From: Thelonectria olida
Lineage: Eukaryota; Ascomycota; Sordariomycetes; Hypocreales; Nectriaceae
Direction of reading: 5' to 3'
NCBI GenBank assembly: GCA_020736575.1
Contig: JAGPYM010000003.1
Span: 2,108,001-2,172,000 of the forward strand
DNA length: 64,000 bases
In this document: piece after piece, positions 1 through 11,747 of the stretch
How positions within the stretch are numbered: the stretch's first letter is position 1
Layout: each line of letters starts with the position of its first letter
The notes under the pieces: generated by a model
Database searches by the model: none
The model's input: the letters and a program-made list of their open reading frames with translations, nothing else
Told to the model about the DNA's origin: nothing
Made by a program: the position numbers and the translations under genes

Positions 1-1558
1 CAACTTCTAGATGAGCACTACCGAGACTGCCCTAGATCCTCGAATACCATGGCATTGTCAATCAAAGTTCCTCTTATAGAAAATTAAGCCCTTAAGTACT
101 TATTTCAGACATGTGCTTTTGGCCATCGGCTGAATGTGACGACAGTCGGTTATCGCCGGATGCTGACGCCGAATAGAAAGGCTGGGCCTTCAAAGTACCT
201 ATCTACAAGATGGTTGGATTCGTTGTTTCACCATCGTTCTCTACCAGGTACCCATTTAAGGTAAATAGGTACCTAGATACCTTGCTGTATATACTGCTTA
301 GGTAGGTAGGTATTCTCTCTGCCGCCTTTTGTGATGATTCGTTTAGACTAAGTTAGATACGTTGGTGCACTGGTATGCAACCGATCTTCGGAGTGAGAAA
401 GCCGACAATTTACCGAGCTAGTTGCTCTGCACGGAGAGAGGCTATCCAAGGCATGGGAGCTTGTTGCCCACTGGATCATTCGCACACGTGGTGGACTCGG
501 ATCGTGAAGGACTGTTGGGACCGGCTAGAGTGGACAGTACTCAGGTGCTAAAATTTTGGGCGATTTTTTATTCTTTGGAGGCGGGGTAAATTGTTGGCAT
601 CACGACCGTGCGGCAAGCTCTCGACATTGCACTGTAAATTGTCCGGCATGAAGTAGTCTGGTGGTAATGAATCTGGGAACGACTGGCATCTTTTTAAAAG
701 ATGAGATTTAAGCAAAACCCAATTGATCATATCATGCACTTAATAAAGACACAACCACCACATGATTGAAGAACTAGCATGATTGAGCTGAAACTTGGAA
801 CTGACAACTGACGAGCGAAGGTGTTCTTGCCCTGTCCAATCGCAATTGCGCTTCGGTACATGTACCGACCACGTACCGACAGCTCAGGCAGGCACCACTT
901 GGACACACAAAGCCCACTTTCCAACTTGGCTCGGCCAGCAAGAGCCCTAAGACAAACAATTCCAACTCCACCACAAAAATAATTTTCACCAAATTGCATG
1001 ATACCAGTACCCTAAGCGAGACAACGCTGGCCACCTGTTGAGCAAAACCTGGGGATTGGAACGGCCGGGACGCAAAAGCTCGAGGGAAAGGTACATACGG
1101 CCGGGCGTTTAAGAAAGGGAAAAGAAATGTACTCCGTGCATGTACTGTAATGGTTTGCGTCACTGTCCTTCTGCTTGGGTGGGAAGCTATGCTAGAGCTG
1201 TGCCCTGATACCCCGCCTTTCGTGCAGAAAAAGAAGGAAGGCACTGTGTAATTGAATTCATTGTGTGCGTGTGCGTGTGTGTGTGTCCGAGAAAGCAGGA
1301 AGCGATTGACCTGCTCCTCCCCTCCACTCCCTCTGAAGGCCTAAAGCCCAAAGCCCCAAAACCGGAGCCCAGACGCCGTTCAACCTTACACTTTTGACTG
1401 AGGGCGGAAAAAAAAAATAAACACCACACAAAGGCAAGCTCCCGCCGGGTCATGCGACCGTAACCCTCATCTCTCTCCGCCACAAGTTTGTCCCGACTCA
1501 GAGTCGCCCTTCAAGTATCTACGCCCTCCCACGGTAGGCGATAAGCCCAGGCGACAAG
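1..1558. other. gene-free left flank and stm1 promoter
   Basis: I see no gene here. The left part (about 240-320) is rich in ACCTA/TAGGT words, common in intergenic DNA of these fungi. A GT/GC microsatellite lies at 1261-1287, and a perfect odd palindrome (CGACTCAGAGTCG) at 1494-1506, about 50 bp before the stm1 start. The short open frames have no protein-like character. Confidence 0.6.
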
Positions 1559-3278
1559 ATGTCGGTCGTCACCAAGGTATGTTCTTATTGTCATGTCTGG
1601 CTTGACAGCTTTCGTCATGATGTCGCGTCGCCGTCGCTGTTGAATTTGGCCCCCTCTCGACTCGTTACTTTGGCCTGGCTCTTGCAGCCAAGCTGTTGGC
1701 TGGCGCCGTTGTCGTTCTCATCGTCACCACCCTCCAAGCTTCGAGTCGAGACGCTCTTGAACAGAAACGCGAGAAGCATCAACCCGTCTTTTATCAGTTG
1801 TCACATCATTGCTCTTCCCCGCCGAGAATCACTCACACAAACCATCTTTGGTGGTGGGCGTCACTACGATTCCGGCCTTCTCTCCTCTCTTGCGCCATGG
1901 CCCTCCCAACCACCACAAAAATCACCCGCCCTAGCTATTGCCCTACTCTTGCTACTACAGAAACAATGCATCATGCGTGATCTGACAAAAACTAACTGAG
2001 CTCGAATAGAACCCTTTTGCCTATCTCGGTACGATGAATCCAAACCCCGCCTCGGCGCCTCGGTCCCATACGCCGTTCCCGACTCGACACTCTCTTTTCC
2101 AATCCAATTACTCTTTGCTGACAAACCCGTTCCGATCCAGGTAACGACTCCGATGGCGAGGAGAAGCCCGTCGTCCCTGTCAAGACCGTCGACAAGGCTA
2201 CCACTCGCACTACCAAGCGCAATGCTGAGCCCCAGGCTCCCTTGAGGCCCGCCGGCGCTGGTAACAACCGCCGTGGCCCCGGTGGTAGCGAGGGTGGTGA
2301 GTTCCTCCCCATTTTTACTGTTTCTCGGGCGTCTGCTGCTTGTTGAGACGTGGGTCAATAGCTGAGTGCTAACATGACATCCTGTAGCCTTCCGTGACCG
2401 TGCTGCTGGTAGCGACCGCAACCAGACCCGTGGCACTGATGAGGCCCCCCGCGGAGACCGCCGTGGTGGCTACGGTGCTCGCGTCCACGGTGGTAAGTGA
2501 TCAAGAGATTTCACTCCATTTTGCCACCAACATTGGCAAAGTCACAGAATATGGGTTAACAGCGATTCTCTAGGACGTGGCTCTCGTCGCCCCCGTGAGC
2601 ACAATGACCGACACACCACTCGCACCGGTGCCCATGGGTACGAGCAGCATCTCCAACCTAATCATAAGCAAATACTAACATGATACCTATAGTGGAAGCG
2701 ATAAGCAGGCTGCCCAGTCATGGGGCGCCACGGAAGGCAATGCTGAGCTTAAGGACGAGCAAGCCGCCGAGGCTATTGCCCAGTCCGAGCAGAAGGACGC
2801 CGCCGCCGTCGAGGAGACCCCTGAGGAGCCCGCCGAGCCTGAAGAGAAGCACATCTCCTACTCTGACTACATCGCTCAGCAGGCTGAGAAGAAGGCCAAC
2901 GCCGCCGACTCCCTCCACATCCGTGAGGCCAACGAGGGCAGCAAGCTCGACAAGAAGTGGGCCAACGCCGTCGCCCTCGAGAAGGAGGAGGAGGACTACT
3001 TTGCTCCCACTGGCGGCAAGTCCAAGCGCGAGCGTGAGCGCAAGGTCAAGCAGACTATTGACTTTGACCCTCGCTTTGTCGAGCCTGAGCGTACCCGTGG
3101 TGGTGGCCGCGGCGGCCGTGGCGGCCGAGGCGGTGCCCGTGGTGGCGAGCGTGGACGTGGAGGCCGAGGTGGTGACCGTCCTCGTGGTGGTGACCGCCCT
3201 GCCCGTGGTGGCCGCGATAACAACGCTGCCATCAACACCAGCGACCAGTCCGCTTTCCCCAGCCTCGGCGGTAACTAA
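1559..3278 (+). CDS. stm1: Stm1-like ribosome/mRNA-binding protein (HABP4/PAI-RBP1 family)
   Basis: Six exons: 1559-1576, 2010-2028, 2141-2296, 2388-2492, 2574-2637 and 2693-3278, giving 315 residues. The N-terminus reads MSVVTKNPFAYLGNDSD, matching the Stm1 N-terminal motif. A basic, Arg/Gly-rich middle follows, then the HABP4/PAI-RBP1 region (Glu-rich, with ISYSDYIAQQAEKK) and an RGG-rich tail from about residue 265, ending SAFPSLGGN. Family members bind ribosomes and mRNA, and yeast Stm1 clamps idle 80S ribosomes during starvation; that role is inferred from the family. The first two exons are tiny (18 and 19 nt) and introns occupy much of the 5' half, a common arrangement for highly expressed fungal translation genes. 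The joined frame has no stop, and the downstream gene is well separated. Confidence 0.93.
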
Positions 3279-4495
3279 GCCAGCCCACAGAGCTCAGACT
3301 CATCTACAAACAGTAGCACATGGGTTCATTACAAGTAGTCCGGGCCCTCGTGGGGGACGAGGAGGACTAACTTGGTTGTTTCAAGGGTGGAAAAAAGTTG
3401 ACCATTGGTTCCGCGGTCAATTCGTGTCCGCTGGGCAGTGCATGATCTATTTCGCTAGCTCAGTTGCCCATATGTCTCCCTCCTAGGTCTTCTCAAAGGT
3501 TTTTAACGTACGAAAACAATTGTTCACTGGAATGCGCGTCATGGTCTGCCTTGTGGTTCCCGGAGTCCCCCCCCCCCCCGTTGAAAAGAAAGAAACAAAG
3601 AAATCTACCAAAAAAAGAGAGAAGAAAGCAAAATGGGAACTGATTTAACTCGTGAGCTTTTCTGTTGTGCTTCGATCGTGGTGAATGGTGTGAGAAGTCT
3701 TGAGTTGCGTGTGCCGAGTTGCGTGTCCTCGAGAACAAAGAAATGAAGGCTCGAAATGTCGTCTCTTGCAGCCATGTGCGGTTTCTCGAGCTGAGGTTGT
3801 TGTCAGGCCAAGCAGAGCGACGGCTTAACTCTTTCGACACGTCCTATTTGTATCCTACGAGAAACGATGCTTTGTTTCCTTAACTTGGGTTATACTGCCG
3901 CATTGCGTATTATTTGATTGAAGGCTACTCTTGTACTCCTACAGCTTTTCCCAGAATTTAAGAAGACTGGATACTCCTAATAATGTATTGTTCCTCGTTT
4001 TACTTTAGTATTCTAGTGTTCCGGTATTCTAGGGGTGTTTTAAGGCAACAAAATTCCAGTTTCCTGAACACAAATCTGTTCCATAGGAAAATGATATGTC
4101 AACTTGGAACAATATGGATTTTTCCTAGTTTGAATTTTACTATTTCTTTATTCTCCTATTCTATAGGTAATAAGATTCTAGCCACCTAGAGACAAATCTG
4201 TTCTAGAGAATATTAATTTGTTAACTGAGAATAGTATGGAGTGTTTTAGTGTTTCTTATTCTATAAGCAATAAGATTCTAGCTACCTAGATATTAATATA
4301 TTAGATAGTACGAATTGTTTAAGCGAACAGCCCATGCGTAGGATTTAATCCTAGGATTTAAAGGAAAGGTTTTCTCCCAATTTCAGACTCGCTCCATCAT
4401 CCATATTTTCCATTCTGCACTTTAAGATTTCTATCTTTCCTCTTGTAAGCATTATCTTCCGTGTTTTTGTCGATCTCTAGCAGACGCTGATCCTA
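3279..4495. other. intergenic region with degenerate AT-rich repeats
   Basis: There is no gene. A C13 homopolymer lies at about 3567-3579. From about 3980 to 4330 the DNA becomes clearly more AT-rich and holds three diverged direct copies of a roughly 90-110 bp unit. The copies share words such as ACAAATCTGTTC, TTCTATAGGTAATAAGATT and TAGCCACCTAGA; see the repeat entry. Confidence 0.6.
3990..4325. repeat. three diverged ~100-bp direct repeats, AT-rich
   Basis: Aligned by eye: copy A is about 4015-4115, copy B about 4150-4240, and copy C about 4250-4325. B and C share TTCTATA(G/A)G(T/C)AATAAG followed by ATTCTAGC(C/T)ACCTAGA. A and B share ACAAATCTGTTC and a later AA(C/T)A(A/G)TATGGA. Many differences between copies are C/T or G/A, which fits RIP mutation of a duplicated element, but no element type can be named. 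Confidence 0.5.
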
Positions 4496-5491
4496 ATGAT
4501 CCCCAGCCTCATAACCTCTAAGTCATATAACCTCAAGCTGTATAACCTCAAACCGTATAAACCCAAGCCATATAACTTTGGGTGTTGCAACCTCAATCCC
4601 AATAACAAAAAGGAGCCCTATCATCGCACGCCTCTTGCAAGCATGCTATCTCACTACATGCCCGTAAGCCAGATGGCCCTGAATTATAAGTCTGCTGGCT
4701 ATAAACCATTCGGCCATATGTCTTCTGGTGACGCTTCTTCAATGGAAATGCTTCACCCCGAAATGGCTCGTACGAAGAGAACTTCTGGCCAAAAGGCTTC
4801 CAGGTAAATACAGTCTACCAATTTAATTTCTACCGAAACGTCTTCTAACTCCAAGCTCAGTCACTCCCACGATCCTCGTAATAGTAAGCACCATAAGGTG
4901 CACCGTAAGAAACTGCGCATTGGGCGCTCAACTCCCAACCCTGTCCCCAAGACCCTCCTATCGTCCTCAACTCCCATCCACCCTGCTCGGATCCAGGGCA
5001 TCCTCTCTGAACTCTCGGAGAGCATGCTCTTCAGCTTCAATTGGCGCACACGGACTCGCCGTGCACCCAACATCGTCCTAGTGAACCCTCCTGCCTGGCC
5101 TCATCGCCTCAAGGGCTTCCTGCGTCGCGAGAAGAAACCTTTCATAGTCCGACCTGTCGAGGTCAAGATTCCGGATGAGTTTTCGATTGCGCAGTGCCTG
5201 GCCAGCATAGGATGTGCAGCGGGCGGCGTAGGTGTCGCGTTCGTCGACGTGGAGAAGCCGGAGGAACGGCATTACCACGAGTACCTGCACGAGCAATATC
5301 TGGATGAGGATGAGGATGAGTATGATGCTGTAGCAGAGCCACCCGTAATTGTTGTCACCCCCCCTGAGGAAGACAACCCAGATGTTGAGATGTGGTGGGA
5401 TGGGTACATCTTGGTGAGTGCGGTAACTCAAGCAGCAGCTCAACAAAGCAGAAGAAGGGGGCGGGGAAAGCTGAACAAGGGCTTCAAGTAA
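4496..5491 (+). CDS. orphan protein with internal histone-H3-like peptide
   Basis: Two exons (4496-4803 and 4861-5491) joined across a 57-bp intron (GTAAAT..CTAAC..CAG) give 312 residues. I do not recognise the family. The first about 35 residues are a Tyr/Asn/Leu/Lys/Pro repeat encoded by a 15-bp minisatellite (4509-4600). At residue 90 an in-frame Met (4763) starts MARTKRTSGQKASR; after Met removal this resembles the H3 tail (ARTK, then S-G-x-K-A-x-R). The part after the intron is basic, then has a hydrophobic patch near residues 220-235, an Asp/Glu cluster (EDEDEYDAVAE), and a basic C-terminus (SRRRGRGKLNKGFK). No histone fold is visible, so this is not a histone gene. Translation could start at 4496 or at 4763 (223 residues). 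The gene sits beside RIP-like repeats and looks lineage-specific; expression is unproven. Confidence 0.6.
4509..4600 (+). repeat. coding minisatellite, ~15-bp unit
   Basis: About six imperfect copies of a unit close to ATAACCTCAAGCCGT are seen, translated as YNLKP/YKPKP-type repeats at the N-terminus of the orphan protein. The unit length is a multiple of three, so copy changes keep the frame. Confidence 0.7.
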
Positions 5492-5631
5492 CGCATTGGA
5501 TATTGATTTCTAAGTTTGGCTACTTGTGCTTTGGAGTTGAGGGAATGTAAAAGAAGAAGAAAACTATCTAACATCAATCATATCTTCATTACACTAAATA
5601 TGAATGCCGTGCAAAGAAATGGAAGTGGTAT

Positions 5632-7494
5632 TTAAAATCGCCTCGCAAAGGCCTGTGAAGCATCCATGCCCAGGCTAGCTGCGAGCAAGATGGCGTTGAA
5701 TAGAGCCATCATGTAAAAAGGAGCTCCGTGAGAGAGCTTGTCAAATAGGTAACCTCCCAATTTTGTCAAGAGTAGGATGGCTGCTCCGCCGCAGAGCGAG
5801 TACACGCCGGCAATAGAGCCCTTGAGACGAATGCGCGACGCCGCCTCGTAGTCGGGGTCGACGCGGATCAGTGGCTCGCTCTCATCGGTGGACTCGTCCT
5901 CGTCGGGGGCGAGCAAGGGTTCACGGCGGGCAGTGCGAGGAATATCAACGGCGAGGACACCACGACCGAGTGAGCCAAGACTGCAGACGATGGCGCCGAT
6001 CTGGCTGATGCCAACGAGGGAAACAACGAGGAAGATGATGGGGTTACCTCCGCGGCCTTCAACGTTCTTCACCTCGGGGCTAGCGAGCCGGGGTAAGATA
6101 GTGTATCCGATAATGCCAAAGACAGTTGAGGTGACGACGGGCCAATTGATACGTCTGGTCTTACTGGCCAAATATCCAAAAAGGGGTGCACAGATGAGTC
6201 CCATGAGCTGGGCCACGCCTGTCAAGATGGAAGAGAGTACGTAGGCAGCTCGGCACTCTTCCTTGAGCTCTGGAGAGGGATCATTGGGCGATCCCTTGCA
6301 GAAACCGTTGTTGATAAAATAAGTGTTGACGAAAAGGGGGATGAAAAGCGAGATAGCGACGCTTGATGCTCGGGCAACGAAGCCACCGAGATAGCCGAGA
6401 CCAATTCGAGAGTCGGTGCATCCGAGGAGGACCGAATCCTTCATCAAGTTGAGATACGGGACCAGCTTTATTTCTCTCTGTTAGCGGGGGTGCGTCAAGC
6501 TTCGAAGTGTGGTTGGATGGGCTTACCTTTCGTTGGGGCTCGGCACCAAATCTTGAGCCAGACTCAAGCTCGTCTTTACGTCGTCCAAGGAGGAGACTCC
6601 ATCCCTTGCCCTCCTCGCCTTTCAAATTCCGCAGCCCGTAGGAAACAAAAAGGGCAACAGCGAATGAAACGACAGAGACGACATAGAAGCTGTAAGAGAC
6701 GGCCTCGGCAGGGGTCACGCCCTTAATGCCACCGAACCTCACGGGCAAGGGGAGGAACAGAACCAATGCGACCAGCGCACCACATCCCGTGAAGAGTCCA
6801 ACAAGTCCAGCAAGCTTTGAGGGGCGTCCTGCCTTGTCTTCGGTGTCGTCGGCGTCGGCGTTGGAAGACACAGACTGCGTGTATCGCTCGGGCGTAATGG
6901 TCAGCTCCGACGTGACGGAGACGGCAACGCTGTTTCGAGGTCTCTGGAGCGCCTTGATCCGGGCCGACTGGGCACAATCGTCGGGTTCGGAGCTGTCGTC
7001 GGTCAAGGAGGGAAGAATCGCGGTGACCATGGTGGCCCTGCATGTAGAATCATCGGTTAGCTTACATCCGAAACCATCTCGGAACTCGCTTGAGGACGGG
7101 AAACTCACGCCGCCGAAGCTCCCACCGCAAATAAGATTCGCGCCAGCAACAGCTGCGGATACACAGCTCGCGCCTGGACAAAGAGGGCGAGCGCGACGCC
7201 AATGACGGAGTATCCAATGACGGCGACCCATCTCACACCGAGGCGATCCGACACGAGACCCCAGGCGGGACAAGCGACGAGAGCGACGATTTCGTCGGCG
7301 AAGCCCAGCGTGCCAACGACATCACCGACGCCTTTTTTCTGTCCGATGAGGTCTGTTATGACAAACGAGACCGAGCTGTTCAGGAAAACGAGGAAAGAGA
7401 TGGAGAAGAGCGAGATGCCGAGCAGATAGGTGAGGGCGTGGAGGGGCGTTGTGGACGGCGCAAAGGGGAGATGTCGCAGCAGAAACGACGCCAT
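5632..7494 (-). CDS. 12-TM major facilitator superfamily transporter
   Basis: Three exons on the minus strand (7109-7494, 6527-7037, 5632-6465) give 576 residues. The first half carries the MFS motif A region (WGLVSDRLGVRWVAVIGYSV) after TM2; the second half has hydrophobic segments consistent with TM7-12 and ends ASQAFARRF. A long acidic and Ser-rich loop at the centre (SLTDDSSEPDD) and another acidic loop (EDESTDESEPLI) before the last two membrane segments are hydrophilic insertions. The substrate cannot be told from sequence. The start at 7494 is the first ATG, but the open frame continues upstream (LVTKSDIAHAAIVI) to an AG acceptor near 7548, so an extra 5' exon may exist and the true N-terminus could be longer. 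Intron borders are good (GTGAGT and GTAAGC donors). Confidence 0.85.
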
Positions 7495-8226
7495 GATGAC
7501 GATGGCGGCGTGAGCAATATCGGATTTGGTGACGAGGGCGAGGGTGAGCTGAATATTCAATCTTTAAAATCGTTTTAGAGGCACTGGCATTTAGAGGTAG
7601 CAGCCATCATCACATGCTCGAGGGGGCAGTAATCTCGAAATGTTGACGTCTAAGATGATGGATGGGACGAACTGTTTATTTGTGTAGGTCCGTAGCTCGC
7701 GCAGGTAAATTAAGCTGTTTGGGGGGGCGATATGCGGGACACCGGTGGGCACTCCGGAGCTCCGAAGCTGCACTTACATAAGCCATTATAGCCCCCGACA
7801 TCGCATCCAAGTCGAATGATTATCATGATGGATCAATTGAAAGCATGATTGCCCGTTCACTCTGCTCGTGATGCATATATATTAACTCAACAAACATTGT
7901 GCGGCGCCCGTGACCTGTCTACCTGAAGTTGAAGCTCTCCATCTTAGACATTAGCTAGGTTCACACAACAACGTCCCACAGGGCAATCATTTGCCTTGTG
8001 CGAGGTAGTGACAACATCCAGTTCTATTCTCCTAGGAGGTACTTACGTCCCTCTTCGCCTCTCTTCGTCTGTTGGTCCGCCACTATCCATTTGTTTGTGA
8101 ATGCGTCCACGTCACCAATAGACAATACATCAAAACAACCCAAGACTCCATGCCATCCGCAAGTAAAACTCCCAAAACAGCCCATCCAGTCCGTATTCCG
8201 TTCGGTCACAATGCGACTCGCTGCTT
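7495..8226. other. intergenic region between MFS gene and arp8
   Basis: No gene is seen. The region would hold the promoter (and perhaps a missed first exon) of the MFS gene on its left and the 3' end of arp8 on its right. A TATATATTAA stretch occurs near 7876-7885. Confidence 0.5.
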
Positions 8227-10584
8227 TTACCAAGCCCAAAGGACCTTGTGATGCAGTGTCCTGGCGCCCAGCCGCTCGAATTCAAACGGTGTGATCCAGG
8301 AGTCGTTGGTAGGTAGCTTGGCAAAGACACTCGCTCCCTTCCATGTCACCACCTGCTCATCCATGTCTCGAGCGCTTCTACTCACCAGGATCCGGTCGTA
8401 GAGGTCGGGCCGTCGGGCCTTGAGCTTTTCTTCGAGGACGACAGTAAACTGAGGGATCTTCGCGCCACCACCAACAACCATGATACTTCCCAGGAGGTCA
8501 CGCAGCTTCTTGTCGTCGCCCTTTGCAGCGGTTTGGATGCTGGTAAGGATTGCAACATCCAAGGGAGCAGTGGGCAACACCTCGTCCCGCTCGGCCGCCA
8601 GGTCTTTGGCGGTTCGAGCCGCGGCATCAACAAACATACCCGCGGGGGGTTGTAGTGTCTGGCCCGGAACTGGAGTTCCGGTAGCACGAGTGCCATTTGG
8701 TGCAGGGCTACCATTCAACCCCTCTCTGTCCTTTCCACCGAAGACGAAGGCGGGAGGGGCCGGAGTGCTGGCTCCCTCAGGGGCAGGAGACCCAGCGTGA
8801 GAACCCATTGGGGTACCATTAACATCACCCTTGCCCAGGAAGTTGAATGGCTGCGAACGCTCCTTACTCGGCGTAGAAACTTCCTGGAGAGATTGAGAGA
8901 AGCCATTAGCGTTTGATGTAATAGAAGGCTTCACTAGGGCCAAAATAGCCACTTGGGCGGCTGATGTAGGATCATCTGGGATATCCACATCGTAGGCGTT
9001 GTAAGAGCGGTCCACCAATTTCCGTCGTCCTCGTAGCTTGGTGCTGTTATCGAAAATGGCGGGGTCGAAGACGCCCATGGGAGCGAGGATAACCTCGTCG
9101 TACGTCTTGAACTGGTATTTTCGAGTAGGCTGGTTTGGTGCTCGGACGTGGAAATTGTATAACTGCACCGAAATATCCGCTTGAGACATGGTACAGTGCT
9201 TCATCTTCAGCTCCTCGGCAAGGAGGAAGTCGTAACGTCTTCGCAAGTTAATATCCTGGTAGGGAAAGTTATCGTAGAGCATCATCTTGATGAACGTGTC
9301 GGTAATGTCGAACCCGCCAAACTTGAGGGCTATCCTCGAGTCATCAATGCAGAGACCATCTTCCACACAAGTGACGGAGGTTTTCTGAGCACCCATGTCG
9401 ACCACACAAGCCTGCGTGTAGCCAGCACCAAAAGTAGCAGCCATACTTTCCTGGACAAAGCAAACCCGACTAAACTCAAACCATGTCATACAGGAGCGAA
9501 GGATCTGCTCGACATATCGCTTGTCGTAAAGGTCCGGGATGACGAACACGCAGCTATATTGCAGCCACTCGCTGTTAGTTTTGAGGCCCAGCTCTTGCCT
9601 CAAAGCCTTGTCCAAGAGTGTCTCAAAATCATCGTATAGGTGTTCTTGGCTCGTGTAGCCGTCCTCATTCCAAGTGCCGTTCTGAATGGGCCACCAGAGC
9701 TTGAATTTCGGATTTGAGTCGTCGGGGACCCGGTAGGCCTGATTTCCGATGAAGCAAGAAGCCAAGGAGTCGGGATCGTCAAGCGTGCTGATATCGGTCC
9801 ATTCAATCTCCAGAGGGTCATTATGCTTCTGGATAACCTCGGGTTCGGTACGACGGTTAAAGGTCTGGACAAGCTCCTTCGAATTGGGCAAGACCTTGCG
9901 CTTATTTGCTCGCATCTCGACCTTAAGATCGCCCGACATCTTTTGGTATTTCTTGGACCACTCCTCGCCATATTGTTGGTCGATGCCTTTCGCCTCAAAC
10001 TGCCTTCGTGGAAGAGCCTCGTACATTTCGGATTCGGTCTGGGGAAACTTGGTTGCCAGCGTCATGGGGATCGTCCTGGGGAGCGCATCGCTTGCAAATC
10101 CAATGCGCAGGTTTTGGCTTCCGGGGTGGATTACAATGACCCTGGATGGATCCAGGCCAGCCGAGGGCGTCGTAGCTCCATCTTCCTCAGCCAGGTCTGC
10201 AACAGGTAGAGGGAGTTCGCCATTGGCCGTCTTGGATAAGGCACGGTCACGATCGCGGGCAGATTGGACTAGTCGGTCGCGGGTCGCATCGCTCTGCAGT
10301 CGGAGGGCGAGAACTTGGTCATCTCGCTTCATATAATCTCTAAACAAATCATCAGTCTGGGCCTTGGCGAGGAGAGGGCGGATTGTTTGGGACCGACGTA
10401 CGTATAGTAGTTCTTCTGGTTGATGGGGGTAACATCGGGCCAGTTCGTCAGCTTCATGCCATTGTCGGTCCTCTCGAGGCCTGTGTTCCATTGTCATATC
10501 GTCAGCCTGAATGTCGCGAGCCCTTCGAGGACATCAAATCATACCTTCCCGGAGGAGGACCCTCTCGCTGACTTTGCCGACCAT
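8227..10584 (-). CDS. arp8: actin-related protein Arp8, INO80 complex subunit
   Basis: Three exons (10545-10584, 10402-10480, 8227-10339) give 743 residues. The joined N-terminus runs through TDNGMKLTNWPDVTPINQK to TDYMKRDDQVLALRLQ, which is diagnostic of Arp8. The actin-like fold follows, with HPGSQNLRIGFASDALPRTI near residue 110, the nucleotide-site motif VVDMGAQKTSVTCVEDG, a long Ser/Pro/Gly-rich insertion (PAPEGASTPAPPAFVFGGKD), the second-half motif IMVVGGGAKIPQF, and the C-terminus SWITPFEFERLGARTLHHKV. Arp8 belongs to the Arp8-Arp4-actin module of the nuclear INO80 nucleosome remodeller and binds linker DNA and histones (family knowledge). The two short 5' exons are required: reading straight through the introns replaces the conserved N-terminus with unrelated residues. 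Length and order fit the family. Confidence 0.95.
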
Positions 10585-11747
10585 GATGGGGGATATCCTT
10601 CCTAGGGGGCGACTTTCAGAACGGAATGCGCGATCACATTGATGTTGAAAAGAACAACTAGCTAAAAGGCTTCATGCTCAATAGAGAACTCCTGGCGCGC
10701 GCGTTGGTCCCTCCGTCGCGGTGATCTTTGGATAGATCGTTGGTCGAATAGGGGATAGCGTAAAAACTGCCGGTAACAACTTAATCCGATTTCCGCTCAC
10801 CCTTCGTTGCCTCCGTTTTTGTGACGGACCAAGATGGTGGTGGTGGTTGGTGATCAATCCCTGTCGACCCCTTCCCGTGGACCACTCCAGACTTCGATCC
10901 TCTAGCTCCTCCTATCTCCCGCTGTGGAGCTCTTCTCTGTCAAATAAGACTATTTGTGGTTATACACTTGCTTATTTCCTGCGAGAACCAACAAAACTCT
11001 TCTCGAAGAATTATTCCTAAGGCTATCGTCGAAGCTTCAATGCCGTTCTAATCACACAACGTCTTCAAGGGGCATCCGAACCGGGCCAAGTGGCAGGTCA
11101 CACCCTAGCACGGCATTTACCGGTCTCGACAATGCTTCTCCTGCCTCGGAATTCCTCGTTCCGTCCTAGATTGCCACCTTCCCCGCCCTAAGAGACGGCA
11201 TATCAAGGCCAGTCAACCATTCTCAGATCCCGTGTCCCGAAACTCCACCACAAGTGCAGTGGCTTGTATCGCGGTAAAGTGTCCATTATTTCCCGCTCTT
11301 CATTGGCGGGCTCGTACGCTTTGCAATCCTTTGAGGCCAAGACCTGAGCTGGTTGTCCAGTCCTGAGCCTTGTGGCTTGCAGCTTGGATGCTCCGACGGC
11401 ATGGAGGCGGGTGTGTGGCCTCTAGTGGGGATATCGGCCTCATGTGCAACATGCTAAACCACTTGGGGGGACTAGTGCTGCCCTTCAAGTCCATATGATA
11501 AACAGCCTGATCCAAGACGACGCTGTCAGCCATGTAATTTCTTGGGATTTGTCGTTTTGAGTCCTTGCATCAAACCAGGGCCAGTGGAACGCCATCTCCC
11601 GCCTGTTTTTCAAGCCACCTTTCCCCTCACCTTGCATTTCTAGGAGAACACATTTTTCCAGGAGAACACGCTCATTTCCTCCTGGTTCCTTCAACCAATT
11701 TTCTTCCTTGCTTCACTGTTCCCGGGCCACAAACCTTCACGTGCGTC
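10585..11747. other. divergent promoter region between arp8 and the MpaB-like gene
   Basis: No gene is seen in about 1.2 kb. The two neighbouring genes are transcribed away from it. The small open frames lack recognisable domains. Confidence 0.55.

Noticed and set aside
2680..3486. 268-codon plus-strand frame within stm1
   Set aside because: Wrong frame; the Stm1 frame in this exon carries the conserved domain and the RGG tail.
4763..5491. A true histone H3 gene
   Set aside because: Only the first about 13 residues resemble H3; the histone fold is absent.
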